A stretch of DNA of 64,000 nucleotides from Akkermansiaceae bacterium UBA5689 (GTDB taxonomy: Bacteria; Verrucomicrobiota; Verrucomicrobiia; Verrucomicrobiales; Akkermansiaceae), in the NCBI GenBank assembly GCA_002420305.1, contig DIHT01000148.1, positions 19,308 to 83,307 of the forward strand, given 5' to 3'. The notes under the pieces are model-generated. The model was given only the letters and a program-made list of their open reading frames with translations. It had not been told where the DNA came from and did not search any database. Both the position numbers and the translations under genes were made by a program. How positions within the stretch are numbered: position 1 is the first letter of the stretch; each line of letters starts with the position of its first letter. Below, piece by piece: positions 19,497 through 27,823 of this stretch.

Positions 19497-20273
19497 TTAC
19501 TTGGCCTGAGGCACAAGTGGTATGAGTGATTCGATCAGGAGGTTGGAGGAAAGGGGCTTGTTGAGTGAGGTGGCCAGACTTTCAGCGTGCTCGAAGGAGT
19601 TGAACCCCTCGAGTGTTACTGGAGTCCACAATTCTTCAGCGACCACCGGGGCGCTGATAATCCGTTCATCGTAGATGATGGCAAGTCGGGAGCGGCCTTT
19701 TTGCATTTTTTCAGTTGCGGACCTTATGCTTCGTAAACCACTGCTATTGAGTGATATATGCACCATATTGTCACCGTCCGGGGTTGCGAGAGCGCTCTCA
19801 ACATGCGAATTATTGAGGATCTCAGCCCGTGAGACGGCTAATTTTTGTCCGTTTGCCTCCCCTTTGTCTTGGGCGTCATAGAGGAGAATTTGGTGGTCTG
19901 AGGGGAGCTGAGAGGGATCCTTGGAGGCGATATCAGTGATGTAGGCACTACGATCGTGGATGGCTCTGATGCTGATTTTGCCACTCACGCACAGGCGGTC
20001 GAGACGGGACAAGGCGTCGTCTCGATCCGTCCCGTAGAGCTGGACTTCGAGAAGACGGGCAGATCTTTCCGCTGCGCGGACTCTTGCTGGTAGGCCGAGC
20101 AATTCGGCGCGTGCGGTGAGCTCTTCGACAAGAGACGATGGGGAGGTCGTCTGATCGTCGGGAGGGAGCGAGAGGATGGCCTCGTAATTCAGTTCCTCCT
20201 TTGGCTTACAGCACGTCAATATGATGCAGCCTAATGCAACGAGAGATCCGGCCAATGAGGAGGCTTGTGGCAT
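19497..20273 (-). CDS. Probable lipoprotein resembling the SecD periplasmic head
   Basis: 258 aa from the ATG at 20273. A longer form from 20360 would overlap yajC by 62 nt, so the short start is preferred. The N-terminus is a hydrophobic segment ending LTCC (residues 19-22), a likely lipid attachment site. The C-terminal third has the SecD head pattern: RLAIIYDERIISAPVV, then a Gly and an Ala-Glu-Ser-Leu-Ala helix and a final Leu-rich strand. It parallels the same region of SecDF just downstream. No six-helix membrane unit is present. A role in the Sec export complex is inferred from this and from its place between yajC and secDF. Confidence 0.65.
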   Translation of the reverse strand: MPQASSLAGSLVALGCIILTCCKPKEELNYEAILSLPPDDQTTSPSSLVEELTARAELLGLPARVRAAERSARLLEVQLYGTDRDDALSRLDRLCVSGKISIRAIHDRSAYITDIASKDPSQLPSDHQILLYDAQDKGEANGQKLAVSRAEILNNSHVESALATPDGDNMVHISLNSSGLRSIRSATEKMQKGRSRLAIIYDERIISAPVVAEELWTPVTLEGFNSFEHAESLATSLNKPLSSNLLIESLIPLVPQAK

Positions 20274-20298
20274 CGAGCGAGAGACAAGTGGGCAAAGT

Positions 20299-20676
20299 CT
20301 AGGACTGTTCCCCCGCGTCTTCCTGTTCCTCAGAGCTATCCTGCTTTGAGGAATTTCCAACCTTGGTCACGGACCGGATCGCATCCTTTTCAAAAGGGAC
20401 AAAGACGTTCTCGGAGAGTTTCACGGTCACTGTGGTTTTTGAAATGTGATGAACCGTGCCGTGCATGCCACCGATCGAGATGATCTTGTCTCCTTTTGAC
20501 AGAGAGGCCACTCTCGCAGCCTGCTCCTTCCGCTGTTTGCTCTGAGGCCGGATGATCAGAAAATACATGATGACAAACATCAGGATGAGCATCACCCACA
20601 TGCTTCCGAGAGGATTCTGGCTTTGGCCGCCGGGTGTCTGGGGGGGAGCAGCGGCGATGATGGAATAACAGTTCAT
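20299..20676 (-). CDS. yajC: Sec translocase accessory protein YajC
   Basis: 125 aa. One membrane helix at about 24-43 runs into the hallmark IIRPQSKQRKEQ. A beta-rich cytoplasmic part (GDKIISIGGMHGTV, then FVPFEKDAI) follows. The start overlaps the tgt stop by ATGA, so translation is coupled. YajC associates with SecDF. The acidic, polar tail is dispensable in the family. Confidence 0.93.
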   Translation of the reverse strand: MNCYSIIAAAPPQTPGGQSQNPLGSMWVMLILMFVIMYFLIIRPQSKQRKEQAARVASLSKGDKIISIGGMHGTVHHISKTTVTVKLSENVFVPFEKDAIRSVTKVGNSSKQDSSEEQEDAGEQS

Positions 20677-21848
20677 GTTCTTTTGTGGTTGTAGCGTTCG
20701 CAGAAAGAGGAACGAAATTCCTCAAATTGATCCTCGCTGATAGCCTTTCGTGCATTACGCACGAGGCGGAGGTAAAAATCAAGATTGTGAAAAGAAAGCA
20801 ACCGTAAAGCCAGCATTTCTCCCGCCTTGAAGAGATGGCGCAGGTAAGCGCGGGAAAAGTCAGCAAGATGAGGGTGGCAATCTTCGGTCAGAGGTGACTT
20901 GTCGCGCTCGAATCGGGCATTCTTTATATGAATGGGTCCATCGTTTGTGAATGCGAGGCCGTGTCGGGCCGATCGGGTTGGGTGGACACAGTCGAACATG
21001 TCCACTCCCCGGGCGATCATTTCAAGCATTTGGGGAGGGGTGCCGAGTCCCATCGCGTAACGGGGTTTCTCTGGCGGAAGAAAAGGCTCACTGTGCTCGA
21101 CGGCACGAAACATTTCCTCCTCTGGTTCGCCCACAGAAACTCCCCCAACGGCATAGCCGTCGAAATCCAGCATGGCTAGGTCCCGTGCAGAGGCAGCTCG
21201 TAAGTCCTCGTAGGAAGAGCCCTGAACAATCCCAAAGCAGAGTTGTCGCCTCGTGGAAGGACGAGAATTCTCGCCCTCGTTCGTGTTTGTGGGGGCGTCG
21301 GGAAAGAAGTCAGAGGAATAATCAGCATGCCAGATCCGGCATCTTTCAGCCCATCGGGTTGTGAGGGCCGTGGATTCCTCCGCGTAGGAACGCTCGCAGG
21401 GGTAGGGCGGGCACTCATCGAAGACCATGGCGATGTCAGAACCCAGAGTAGCCTGAATCTCCATGCTTTTTTCCGGGGTGAGGAGAGCAGGGGATCCATC
21501 GAGATGATTCTGGAAATGGACGCCTTCCTCGGTGATCTTGCGTGTCTTGGCAAGGGACCAGACCTGAAAGCCCCCTGAGTCGGTGAGAATGGGGCGATCC
21601 CAGCTGGTGAATCGATGAAGTCCTCCTAGTTCACGGATTGTTTCCTGTCCAGGTCTGAGCCAGAGGTGATAGGTGTTACCGAGGATAATTTCCGATCCGA
21701 GGAGCCTGAGCTCGTCAGGGTGGAGGGTCTTGACCGATCCCTGAGTTCCGACGGGCATGAATATGGGAGTCTCAACAGTGCCATGAGCAGTGGTGAGGCG
21801 GCCGTATCGGGCCTTGGAGGAAGAGTCGGTGGCAAGAAGCTCGAACAC
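20673..21848 (-). CDS. tgt: tRNA-guanine(34) transglycosylase
   Basis: 391 aa with a GTG start. The general base is D90 in TDSGGFQ and the nucleophile is D286 in MFDCVHPTR; the GGVSVGEP and MGLGTP motifs are also present. The enzyme swaps G34 for the queuosine precursor in GUN tRNAs. The zinc site is odd: where the family has CxCxxC, this protein has C324-H325-P326-H327-L-A329, keeping only the first Cys, while the later His (H354 in SFHNL) is kept. An insertion of about 15 polar residues lies near 180-200. First gene of the yajC/secDF cluster. Confidence 0.93.
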   Translation of the reverse strand: MFELLATDSSSKARYGRLTTAHGTVETPIFMPVGTQGSVKTLHPDELRLLGSEIILGNTYHLWLRPGQETIRELGGLHRFTSWDRPILTDSGGFQVWSLAKTRKITEEGVHFQNHLDGSPALLTPEKSMEIQATLGSDIAMVFDECPPYPCERSYAEESTALTTRWAERCRIWHADYSSDFFPDAPTNTNEGENSRPSTRRQLCFGIVQGSSYEDLRAASARDLAMLDFDGYAVGGVSVGEPEEEMFRAVEHSEPFLPPEKPRYAMGLGTPPQMLEMIARGVDMFDCVHPTRSARHGLAFTNDGPIHIKNARFERDKSPLTEDCHPHLADFSRAYLRHLFKAGEMLALRLLSFHNLDFYLRLVRNARKAISEDQFEEFRSSFCERYNHKRT

Positions 21849-21986
21849 TACGAGGGAAGAGGTTGACCTCAGTTAGCATGTTCCGCCCGGGAGACCACGC
21901 AAGAAAAACGGAGTGTGCTGAGATCTAATCTCCCAGCAAGCGAAGTTCCGAGTCGTTCACGTGCTTATTTTGCCCTTAGATAAGGT

Positions 21987-22736
21987 GTGGATCGTCAATA
22001 CTGGGACTCACTTGCTGACAATTATGAGGATAATCTGTTAGAAATTTCCCGGGAAGATCTCGAGGGAGCCCTGGCAGATGAATTGAATCTCCTCAGGGGA
22101 GAGGATGTAAGTGCAGCCGATCTGGGTTGTGGTCCCGGGAGTCTGCTCCCGCTTCTCGTCAGGTATTTCAATGATGTGATAGCCGTTGATTATGCCGAAC
22201 AGTTGCTGAATCAGGCTCGCCGCCGCTGCCGCAGCAGAAAGGTCAGGTTTGCAAGCTATGATCTGAGCGAAGGACGGAAGTTGCCCTTCAATGTAGATGT
22301 GGTCTGTTGTATTAACGCTCTGATAGATCCTGATCGTAACAAGCGCACCGGAATGCTTCGGTCCTTGCGCTCGGCGATGCAGAAAAAAGGAGTGGCGGTG
22401 ATCGTTGTTCCGGCCTTGGAGTCGGTATTTCACGTTTACCACACGCTTCGGATGATCAGAGAGCGAGTAGGATGTATGGATGGACTTGGACTACGCGAGG
22501 CTGAGCGTATGCTGAGAGCAGAGGTTCAGTCGTTCTCCGATGGAATTGTCCGCGTAGGGGGAACGCCAACGAAGTATTGGATGAGAGAAGAGTTGATTAC
22601 CTGCTTGAAGGAGCAGGGTCTAAGGGTTCAAAGAATCAGGAAAGTGGAATACAAATGGTCCGAAGAAATCGTGAATCCGCCCGGGTGGCTCAAAGAGGCC
22701 CCTCCCTGGGACTGGATGGTCCTGTGTGAAAAATAG
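21987..22736 (+). CDS. Class I SAM-dependent methyltransferase
   Basis: 249 aa, GTG start with AAGG immediately upstream. The SAM-binding motif I is ADLGCGPGSL near 44-53, followed by an acidic residue at the end of strand 2 (IAVDYAEQLL) and a motif resembling post-II VVCCINALI. The C-terminal third carries KYWMREELITCL and ends WMVLCEK. The substrate is not apparent; the fold fits small-molecule or quinone-type methyltransferases. It is transcribed divergently from tgt, and the 267 nt after it contain no gene. Confidence 0.75.
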   Translation: MDRQYWDSLADNYEDNLLEISREDLEGALADELNLLRGEDVSAADLGCGPGSLLPLLVRYFNDVIAVDYAEQLLNQARRRCRSRKVRFASYDLSEGRKLPFNVDVVCCINALIDPDRNKRTGMLRSLRSAMQKKGVAVIVVPALESVFHVYHTLRMIRERVGCMDGLGLREAERMLRAEVQSFSDGIVRVGGTPTKYWMREELITCLKEQGLRVQRIRKVEYKWSEEIVNPPGWLKEAPPWDWMVLCEK

Positions 22737-23003
22737 AGGGGCAAGCTGTCCGGGGTTGACCAAATTGACGGGGTCGGAGTGAATTCATCCCTGACTGCTG
22801 ATACATAAATCTGCGGTGAGGACTGCCGCCCAGGTGGTTAGTATGCTAATTACGAGGGACTTTAGCGAATTACCTCAAGGTGATTTTTAGGGGCGGAACC
22901 TGCTGAGAATCGGGGCTGATGGGCCTTTGGCTGACAGACTGCAGGAAAGAAGATGGGATAATGCGCTTGCGGTTGCCGGGGTGGAGAGCTAGGCACCGGT
23001 CAA

Positions 23004-24548
23004 ATGGCAATTCAGCGTGCGCTTTTATCAGTTTCAGACAAGGCAGGGTTGGAAGACTTTGCGCGAGCACTTCACGAGGAGTTTGGCGTAGAGCTTCTTT
23101 CAACAGGTGGAACGGCGAAGGCCCTGCGAGATGCTGGTCTGCCTGTGATTGATGTCTCCGATTATACGCAGGCTCCTGAGCTGTTTGAAGGAAGGGTTAA
23201 GACCCTGCATCCGAAGGTGCACGGGGGCTTGCTCCACAAGAGAGATTCGAAGGAACACAGGAAACAGGCAGAAGAAAACGAGATCAAGCCCATCGACCTT
23301 GTGGTCGTTAATCTTTACCCTTTTGAGGAAACAGTTGCAAAAGATGGCGTCACGGTAGGAGAGGCCATTGAAAACATTGATATCGGAGGTCCATCGATGT
23401 TGCGAAGCGCTGCCAAAAACGCCGCCTCGGTCACGGTGGTCACGGATCCCAGTGACTACGCCACAGTCGTGGATGAGATACGTAGTCACGATGGAGATAC
23501 CAGTCTTCGGTTACGAGAAGAACTTGCAGTGAAGGTTTTCAAGCGTACCTCGGATTACGATATCGCCATCGCAAATTATCTTGGAAAGTGCGATGAGAGC
23601 ACAGCTGCCTGTTTCTCAACTACAATACCCCTCGAGCGAGAGCTGCGCTACGGTGACAATCCTCACCAGAAGGCTCGCCTGTATGGCTCCTTCAGCGATC
23701 ATTTTAGCAAGCTGCAGGGGAAGGAGCTCAGCTACACCAATATTCTCGATATCGAAGCTGCGGCTGATTTGATCATGGATTTTCGTAGGCCGACGGTAGC
23801 AATACTGAAGCATACTAATCCCTGCGGAGTGGGCCAGGACGATGAGGATCTGAGAGTAGCGTGGCAGAAAGCGTTCGAGACGGACCGCCAAGCTCCTTTT
23901 GGAGGAGTGATTGTGTGCAACCGACCTCTAACCGAGAGTCTGGCACGGGTTATCAGTGAGATTTTCACGGATGTCATTATTGCTCCAGATTTTGAGTCGG
24001 AGGCGCGGGCGATCCTGCAGAAGAAGAAAAACCTCAGGCTGATGAAGATTAACGAGAGCTACAAACAGGAAAAGAAGGAGCCTCTAATCCGCTCTGCACC
24101 CGGTGGGTTGATGGTGATGGAACGTGATCACACAGCAATGGGACTGGAGAATCTAGAGGAGAAGGTTGTGACTGAGCGCCCACCGACCAAGGAGGAGATC
24201 CAAGCGATGCGTTTCGGGTGGAGAGTGGTCAAGCACGTGAAGTCCAACGCTATTGTTTTTGCCACCACGGATAGTACGATCGGAATCGGAGCAGGGCAGA
24301 TGAGCCGGATCGACTCCTCTCGCATTGCGGTGTGGAAGGCTGAGGAATCGGGGTTGTCGCTTAAGGGTAGCGTGATTGCCTCTGATGCGATGTTTCCCTT
24401 TGCGGATGGTCTTGAGGCGGCAATTCAGGCAGGTGCAACTGCATGTATCCAGCCGGGAGGGTCGGTAAGAGACGAAGAGGTGATCGCAGCGGCTAATGAG
24501 GCGGGGCTTTCAATGGTGTTTACCGGGCACCGTCATTTCCGTCACTGA
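23004..24548 (+). CDS. purH: Bifunctional AICAR transformylase/IMP cyclohydrolase
   Basis: 514 aa, the family length. The N-terminal cyclohydrolase domain has the LLSTGGTAKAL and GRVKTLHPKVHGG motifs. The transformylase domain has RYGDNPHQKA near 215-224 and the catalytic KHTNPCG with K269-H270. The protein ends in the typical GHRHFRH. It catalyses the last two steps of purine synthesis in the cytoplasm. It is followed after 53 nt by pdxJ on the same strand. Confidence 0.96.
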   Translation: MAIQRALLSVSDKAGLEDFARALHEEFGVELLSTGGTAKALRDAGLPVIDVSDYTQAPELFEGRVKTLHPKVHGGLLHKRDSKEHRKQAEENEIKPIDLVVVNLYPFEETVAKDGVTVGEAIENIDIGGPSMLRSAAKNAASVTVVTDPSDYATVVDEIRSHDGDTSLRLREELAVKVFKRTSDYDIAIANYLGKCDESTAACFSTTIPLERELRYGDNPHQKARLYGSFSDHFSKLQGKELSYTNILDIEAAADLIMDFRRPTVAILKHTNPCGVGQDDEDLRVAWQKAFETDRQAPFGGVIVCNRPLTESLARVISEIFTDVIIAPDFESEARAILQKKKNLRLMKINESYKQEKKEPLIRSAPGGLMVMERDHTAMGLENLEEKVVTERPPTKEEIQAMRFGWRVVKHVKSNAIVFATTDSTIGIGAGQMSRIDSSRIAVWKAEESGLSLKGSVIASDAMFPFADGLEAAIQAGATACIQPGGSVRDEEVIAAANEAGLSMVFTGHRHFRH

Positions 24549-24601
24549 GGTTTTCGTTGCCGGGGTACACCGGCTCAGGAGTTTTCATATCTGGCCGTAA
24601 A

Positions 24602-25351
24602 ATGCTGAAGCTAGGAGTTAACATTGATCACGTGGCTACCCTCAGGCAGGCCCGCTACGCTACAATGCTGGAATCGAACAATGCGGAGCCTGACATCGTA
24701 ATGTCCGCCCTGGCAGCGAAGAGAGGAGGAGCGGACTCAATAACCATGCATGTGCGAGGGGATAGAAGGCATGTGCAGGAAGAGGATGTGTTTCGCGTTA
24801 AGGAAGCATGTAACCTGCCGGTCAATTTTGAGATGGCCAGTACGGCTGAGATGGTGGCAATGGCTCTCAGGCTGCGTCCTGAATTTGTATGTCTGGTCCC
24901 AGAAAACAGGCAGGAGATCACCACAGAGGGAGGGCTTGACGTTTTCGGGCAAAGAGAGACTCTTCGTGCAACGGTGGGAGCTCTGAAAAATGGGGGAAGC
25001 AAGGTGAGCATGTTCATCGACCCAGATGAAGAGCAGGTCAGAGCGTCACGGGAAATTGGGGCCGATATGGTTGAGCTGCATACCGGTTCGTTTGCCAATT
25101 GTGAAGGAGCGATGAGGAAGGAAGAGCTTGCCCGGTTGGCAGCAGCTGCACGAGTTGGCAATCAACTGGGTCTGTGCATTAATGCGGGGCACGGTATCAA
25201 CTACGACAATCTAGAAGAGCTTTTCGAAATCCCTCATCTGGTAGAGCTCAACATCGGACATAGCATCGTATCGCGAGCTGTCATGACGGGGATGGAGCAG
25301 GCCGTGCGGGAAATGGCGGTGCTTATGGAGCGATATACGGTGGAACCATGA
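24602..25351 (+). CDS. pdxJ: Pyridoxine 5'-phosphate synthase
   Basis: 249 aa from the ATG at 24602, chosen because the family begins with KLGVNIDHVATLRQAR directly after the Met. The phosphate- and substrate-contact motifs are present: DSITMHVRGDRRH, VNFEMAST, MVELHTGSFA and INAGHGINY, and LNIGHSIVSRA closes the barrel. The enzyme condenses 1-deoxy-D-xylulose 5-phosphate with aminoacetone phosphate to form the B6 ring. The stop overlaps the acpS start by ATGA, the same pairing as in E. coli. Confidence 0.95.
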   Translation: MLKLGVNIDHVATLRQARYATMLESNNAEPDIVMSALAAKRGGADSITMHVRGDRRHVQEEDVFRVKEACNLPVNFEMASTAEMVAMALRLRPEFVCLVPENRQEITTEGGLDVFGQRETLRATVGALKNGGSKVSMFIDPDEEQVRASREIGADMVELHTGSFANCEGAMRKEELARLAAAARVGNQLGLCINAGHGINYDNLEELFEIPHLVELNIGHSIVSRAVMTGMEQAVREMAVLMERYTVEP

Positions 25352-25734
25352 AGGTCTTCGGGATTGGTATCGACGTGATCGAAATTGAGCGAGTTGAGAA
25401 AGCAATTGAGACTTTCGGCGACCGCTTTCTTGCTCGGATCTTTACCGTGGATGAGCGCGACTACTGCATGAGACAGAATCGTCCTGCTGTTCATTTTGCC
25501 GCTCGCTGGTCCGCAAAAGAGGCGACATCAAAGGCTCTGGGAACAGGCATCGGAGAGTTGCTTTCTTGGGGAGATATGGAAGTTGTCCGTCGGCAATCAG
25601 GGGAGCCGGAGATGGTTTTGAGTGGCGACGGACTGGCGTTCTGTAGTCAGCATGGGATCGATCAGATCAAGGTCAGCCTCACTCACGCCAAGCATTATGC
25701 GGCAGCGAACGCAGTTGCGCTTACTACGTCCTAA
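25348..25734 (+). CDS. acpS: Holo-[acyl-carrier-protein] synthase
   Basis: 128 aa. The metal and CoA motifs are GIGIDVIEIERV at the N-terminus (Asp9) and FAARWSAKEATSKALGTG near 51-67, with the catalytic Glu and Lys of the WSAKEA segment. The fold is the single-domain trimeric type. The enzyme moves 4'-phosphopantetheine from CoA to acyl carrier protein. It is co-translated with pdxJ through an ATGA overlap. Confidence 0.94.
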   Translation: MKVFGIGIDVIEIERVEKAIETFGDRFLARIFTVDERDYCMRQNRPAVHFAARWSAKEATSKALGTGIGELLSWGDMEVVRRQSGEPEMVLSGDGLAFCSQHGIDQIKVSLTHAKHYAAANAVALTTS

Positions 25735-25769
25735 GCAGGGCGGCTGCTCTCGTTTCAGAATGTTCGAGG

Positions 25770-26621
25770 CTAGGGGAGGGAAAGTAGTATTTCCCGGATA
25801 ATCTTTGCAGCGAGGATGGACGAGCGGCCAGTTGGATCGAGTTCGGGAGCTAATTCGACAACGTCACAGGCAACGACCCTCTGCCAGGGTAGCGCTGCAA
25901 GTAATTCTTCCAGTTTTGGCCAGTTGACCCCCCCCGGTTCCGGAGTTCCCGTTCCAGGTAGGTCTGCCGGGTCGAGGAAGTCGAGGTCCAGAGTGAGGTA
26001 AAGAGGCAAGCCCTCTACTGTTTTCAATGCGCTGGAAAGTATATCTATGTCAGGAGGGACGAGGCAGCCAGACTCTCGGAGGTCGTCGAACTCAGTTGAG
26101 CTACCTGAGCGGATGCCGCACTGTAAAATTCGAGAGGGTGGGATCATGTCGCGGATACGCCGCATGCAGCAGGCATGACTCCACTGCGTGTTAGTCCATT
26201 CGTTTCTCAGGTCTGCATGCGCGTCGAATTGAACAACGGCCAGGCCCGGATGATGCTCGAGGACTGCAGCTACTGCTCCGGGGGTGAAGGAGTGCTCTCC
26301 TCCGATCAGGAGGGGAGTCAATTTCTTCGAGAGAAGGTGCAGGGAGGCTTCCTTGACGAGAGTATTGACTTTTTCAGCGCTCTCCCCGGCCACGATAAGG
26401 TTTCCCAGGTCACTGAAAGGTCTTAGGCTCAGATCACGGTGAAGAAAGGGAGAGTAGCTCTCGAGGCAATCTGATGCTTCCCGAATTGAATCGGGTCCTC
26501 GTGCCGCGCCTTTGCGAAAGCAGGCTGTGCCATCGAATGGGACACCAAGAAGAGCAGGTGTCCCGTTGACAGGTTCTGCGGCGGATTCAAGATATGGAAC
26601 GCGGGGAGGAGAGATAGTCAC
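25770..26621 (-). CDS. speB: Agmatinase-like ureohydrolase
   Basis: 283 aa, arginase fold. The manganese ligands are all present: GGEHS near 107, DAHAD near 133, SHAC near 148 and DLDFLDP near 212. The GTG start overlaps the nspC stop by 4 nt. Agmatinase converts agmatine to putrescine and urea. This fits the polyamine operon, since the two upstream genes consume a diamine. Guanidino substrates other than agmatine are possible; the arginine decarboxylase that would supply agmatine is not in the window. Confidence 0.85.
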   Translation of the reverse strand: MTISPPRVPYLESAAEPVNGTPALLGVPFDGTACFRKGAARGPDSIREASDCLESYSPFLHRDLSLRPFSDLGNLIVAGESAEKVNTLVKEASLHLLSKKLTPLLIGGEHSFTPGAVAAVLEHHPGLAVVQFDAHADLRNEWTNTQWSHACCMRRIRDMIPPSRILQCGIRSGSSTEFDDLRESGCLVPPDIDILSSALKTVEGLPLYLTLDLDFLDPADLPGTGTPEPGGVNWPKLEELLAALPWQRVVACDVVELAPELDPTGRSSILAAKIIREILLSLP

Positions 26622-27766
26622 ATCAGATGTCGTTTAAAATCTTCGTAATCAAAAGATCGAATCATCTGATCGTTGCCGCTTTCATCACGCAAGATGATGG
26701 AGGGATGCTGGATTCCATTAAAGTATGTAGTTTTGACCATAGTATACTGGGCCATATCCTGAAAAATCAGATGATCTCCGATTTTCAGTGGTCGATGGAA
26801 GTTGTATGCTCCGATAATGTCCCCCGCCAGACAAGTGCTACCCCCGAGGTGATAGCGGTGAGTTCCCCGTTCAAGGGAAGGTGTGCCGTCGAGGGTCAGT
26901 TTGGGCCGATATGGCATTTCAAGGACGTCGGGCATATGAGCCGTCGCAGAGACGTCGAGAATTGCTACGGTCTGCTCTCCACTTTGGAAAATATCGAGAA
27001 CCGTAGAGTGGAGGCTTCCTGCGTTGAGGACTGGGGCTTCACCGGGCTCGAGCCATATCTCGTCCAGATGATAGTTGTTCCGGGATTTCTTTATGAGATC
27101 GCCGAGTAGTTGTTGGTCATAGTCAGGGCGAGTCAGAGCATGGCCGCCGCCCATATTCAGCCACCGGATTTGAGGTCGCCGAAGAAGAGCCCCAAAGTGA
27201 AGGTCGAGGGATTCAAGAGTCGCGGCAAGAGCATCGCTGTTCTGGTCGCAAAGGGAGTGAAAGTGGCAGCCACTGAGTCCCTCCAGGTCTGCGTTTTTTA
27301 AGCTGCCCGGAGGAGTGCCGAGACGAGAGCCTTGACGGCATGGATCGTAGATGGGAGGTGAGCCGGTTGAGCGCTGTGGGTTGAGCCGTAGTCCGTAGGA
27401 AATAATACCCTGTTGGTAGCGAGGGTGACTCAGGGCATAGTGACGCCAATGCTGCCAGTGAGACAGGGAGTTAAAGATAATGTGTGAACTGAGCTCGAAT
27501 AGCTCAGTGTCCGTATCACGGTAAACGGGGCCACAGGTGAGCACTGTTTCGCCGAAAAATTCTTGAGCGAGCTGTGCCTCCCACAGGCCTGATGCGCAGC
27601 ACCCGTCGAGGTGATCGCGCAGTAGTGGAAATACCGCGGGAAGGGCAAAGGCTTTCAGCGCCTGAACGATCCGGCAGCCTGTTCTGGCCTTGAGTTCGGA
27701 GAGGGCTTCGCAGTTCTTCCTGATCACTGCGAGATCGATGAGGTAGGCCGGGGTAGGCGGTCTCAC
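26618..27766 (-). CDS. nspC: Carboxynorspermidine/carboxyspermidine decarboxylase
   Basis: 382 aa, fold III PLP decarboxylase. PLP Lys is K38 in QALKAFA, the N-terminal barrel contains GCHFHSLCDQ and NMGGGH, and the C-terminal part has LEPGEAPV and GSTCLAGD with the Cys and Asp of the second subunit's active site. The sequence is the NspC branch rather than diaminopimelate or arginine decarboxylase. It removes CO2 from carboxyspermidine or carboxynorspermidine to give the free triamine. It sits 57 nt after the synthase gene and overlaps speB. Confidence 0.92.
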   Translation of the reverse strand: MRPPTPAYLIDLAVIRKNCEALSELKARTGCRIVQALKAFALPAVFPLLRDHLDGCCASGLWEAQLAQEFFGETVLTCGPVYRDTDTELFELSSHIIFNSLSHWQHWRHYALSHPRYQQGIISYGLRLNPQRSTGSPPIYDPCRQGSRLGTPPGSLKNADLEGLSGCHFHSLCDQNSDALAATLESLDLHFGALLRRPQIRWLNMGGGHALTRPDYDQQLLGDLIKKSRNNYHLDEIWLEPGEAPVLNAGSLHSTVLDIFQSGEQTVAILDVSATAHMPDVLEMPYRPKLTLDGTPSLERGTHRYHLGGSTCLAGDIIGAYNFHRPLKIGDHLIFQDMAQYTMVKTTYFNGIQHPSIILRDESGNDQMIRSFDYEDFKRHLM

Positions 27767-27823
27767 GGAAGATGTTTAACTGGTGGCTCGTGCGTTGTCG
27801 ACCCTGAGCTGGTAGTAAACTCT

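Noticed and set aside
22737..23003. Possible ZTP (pfl) riboswitch before purH
   Set aside because: CCGCCCAGG near 22828 resembles part of the pfl core, but the order of the conserved elements and the pseudoknot do not fit.
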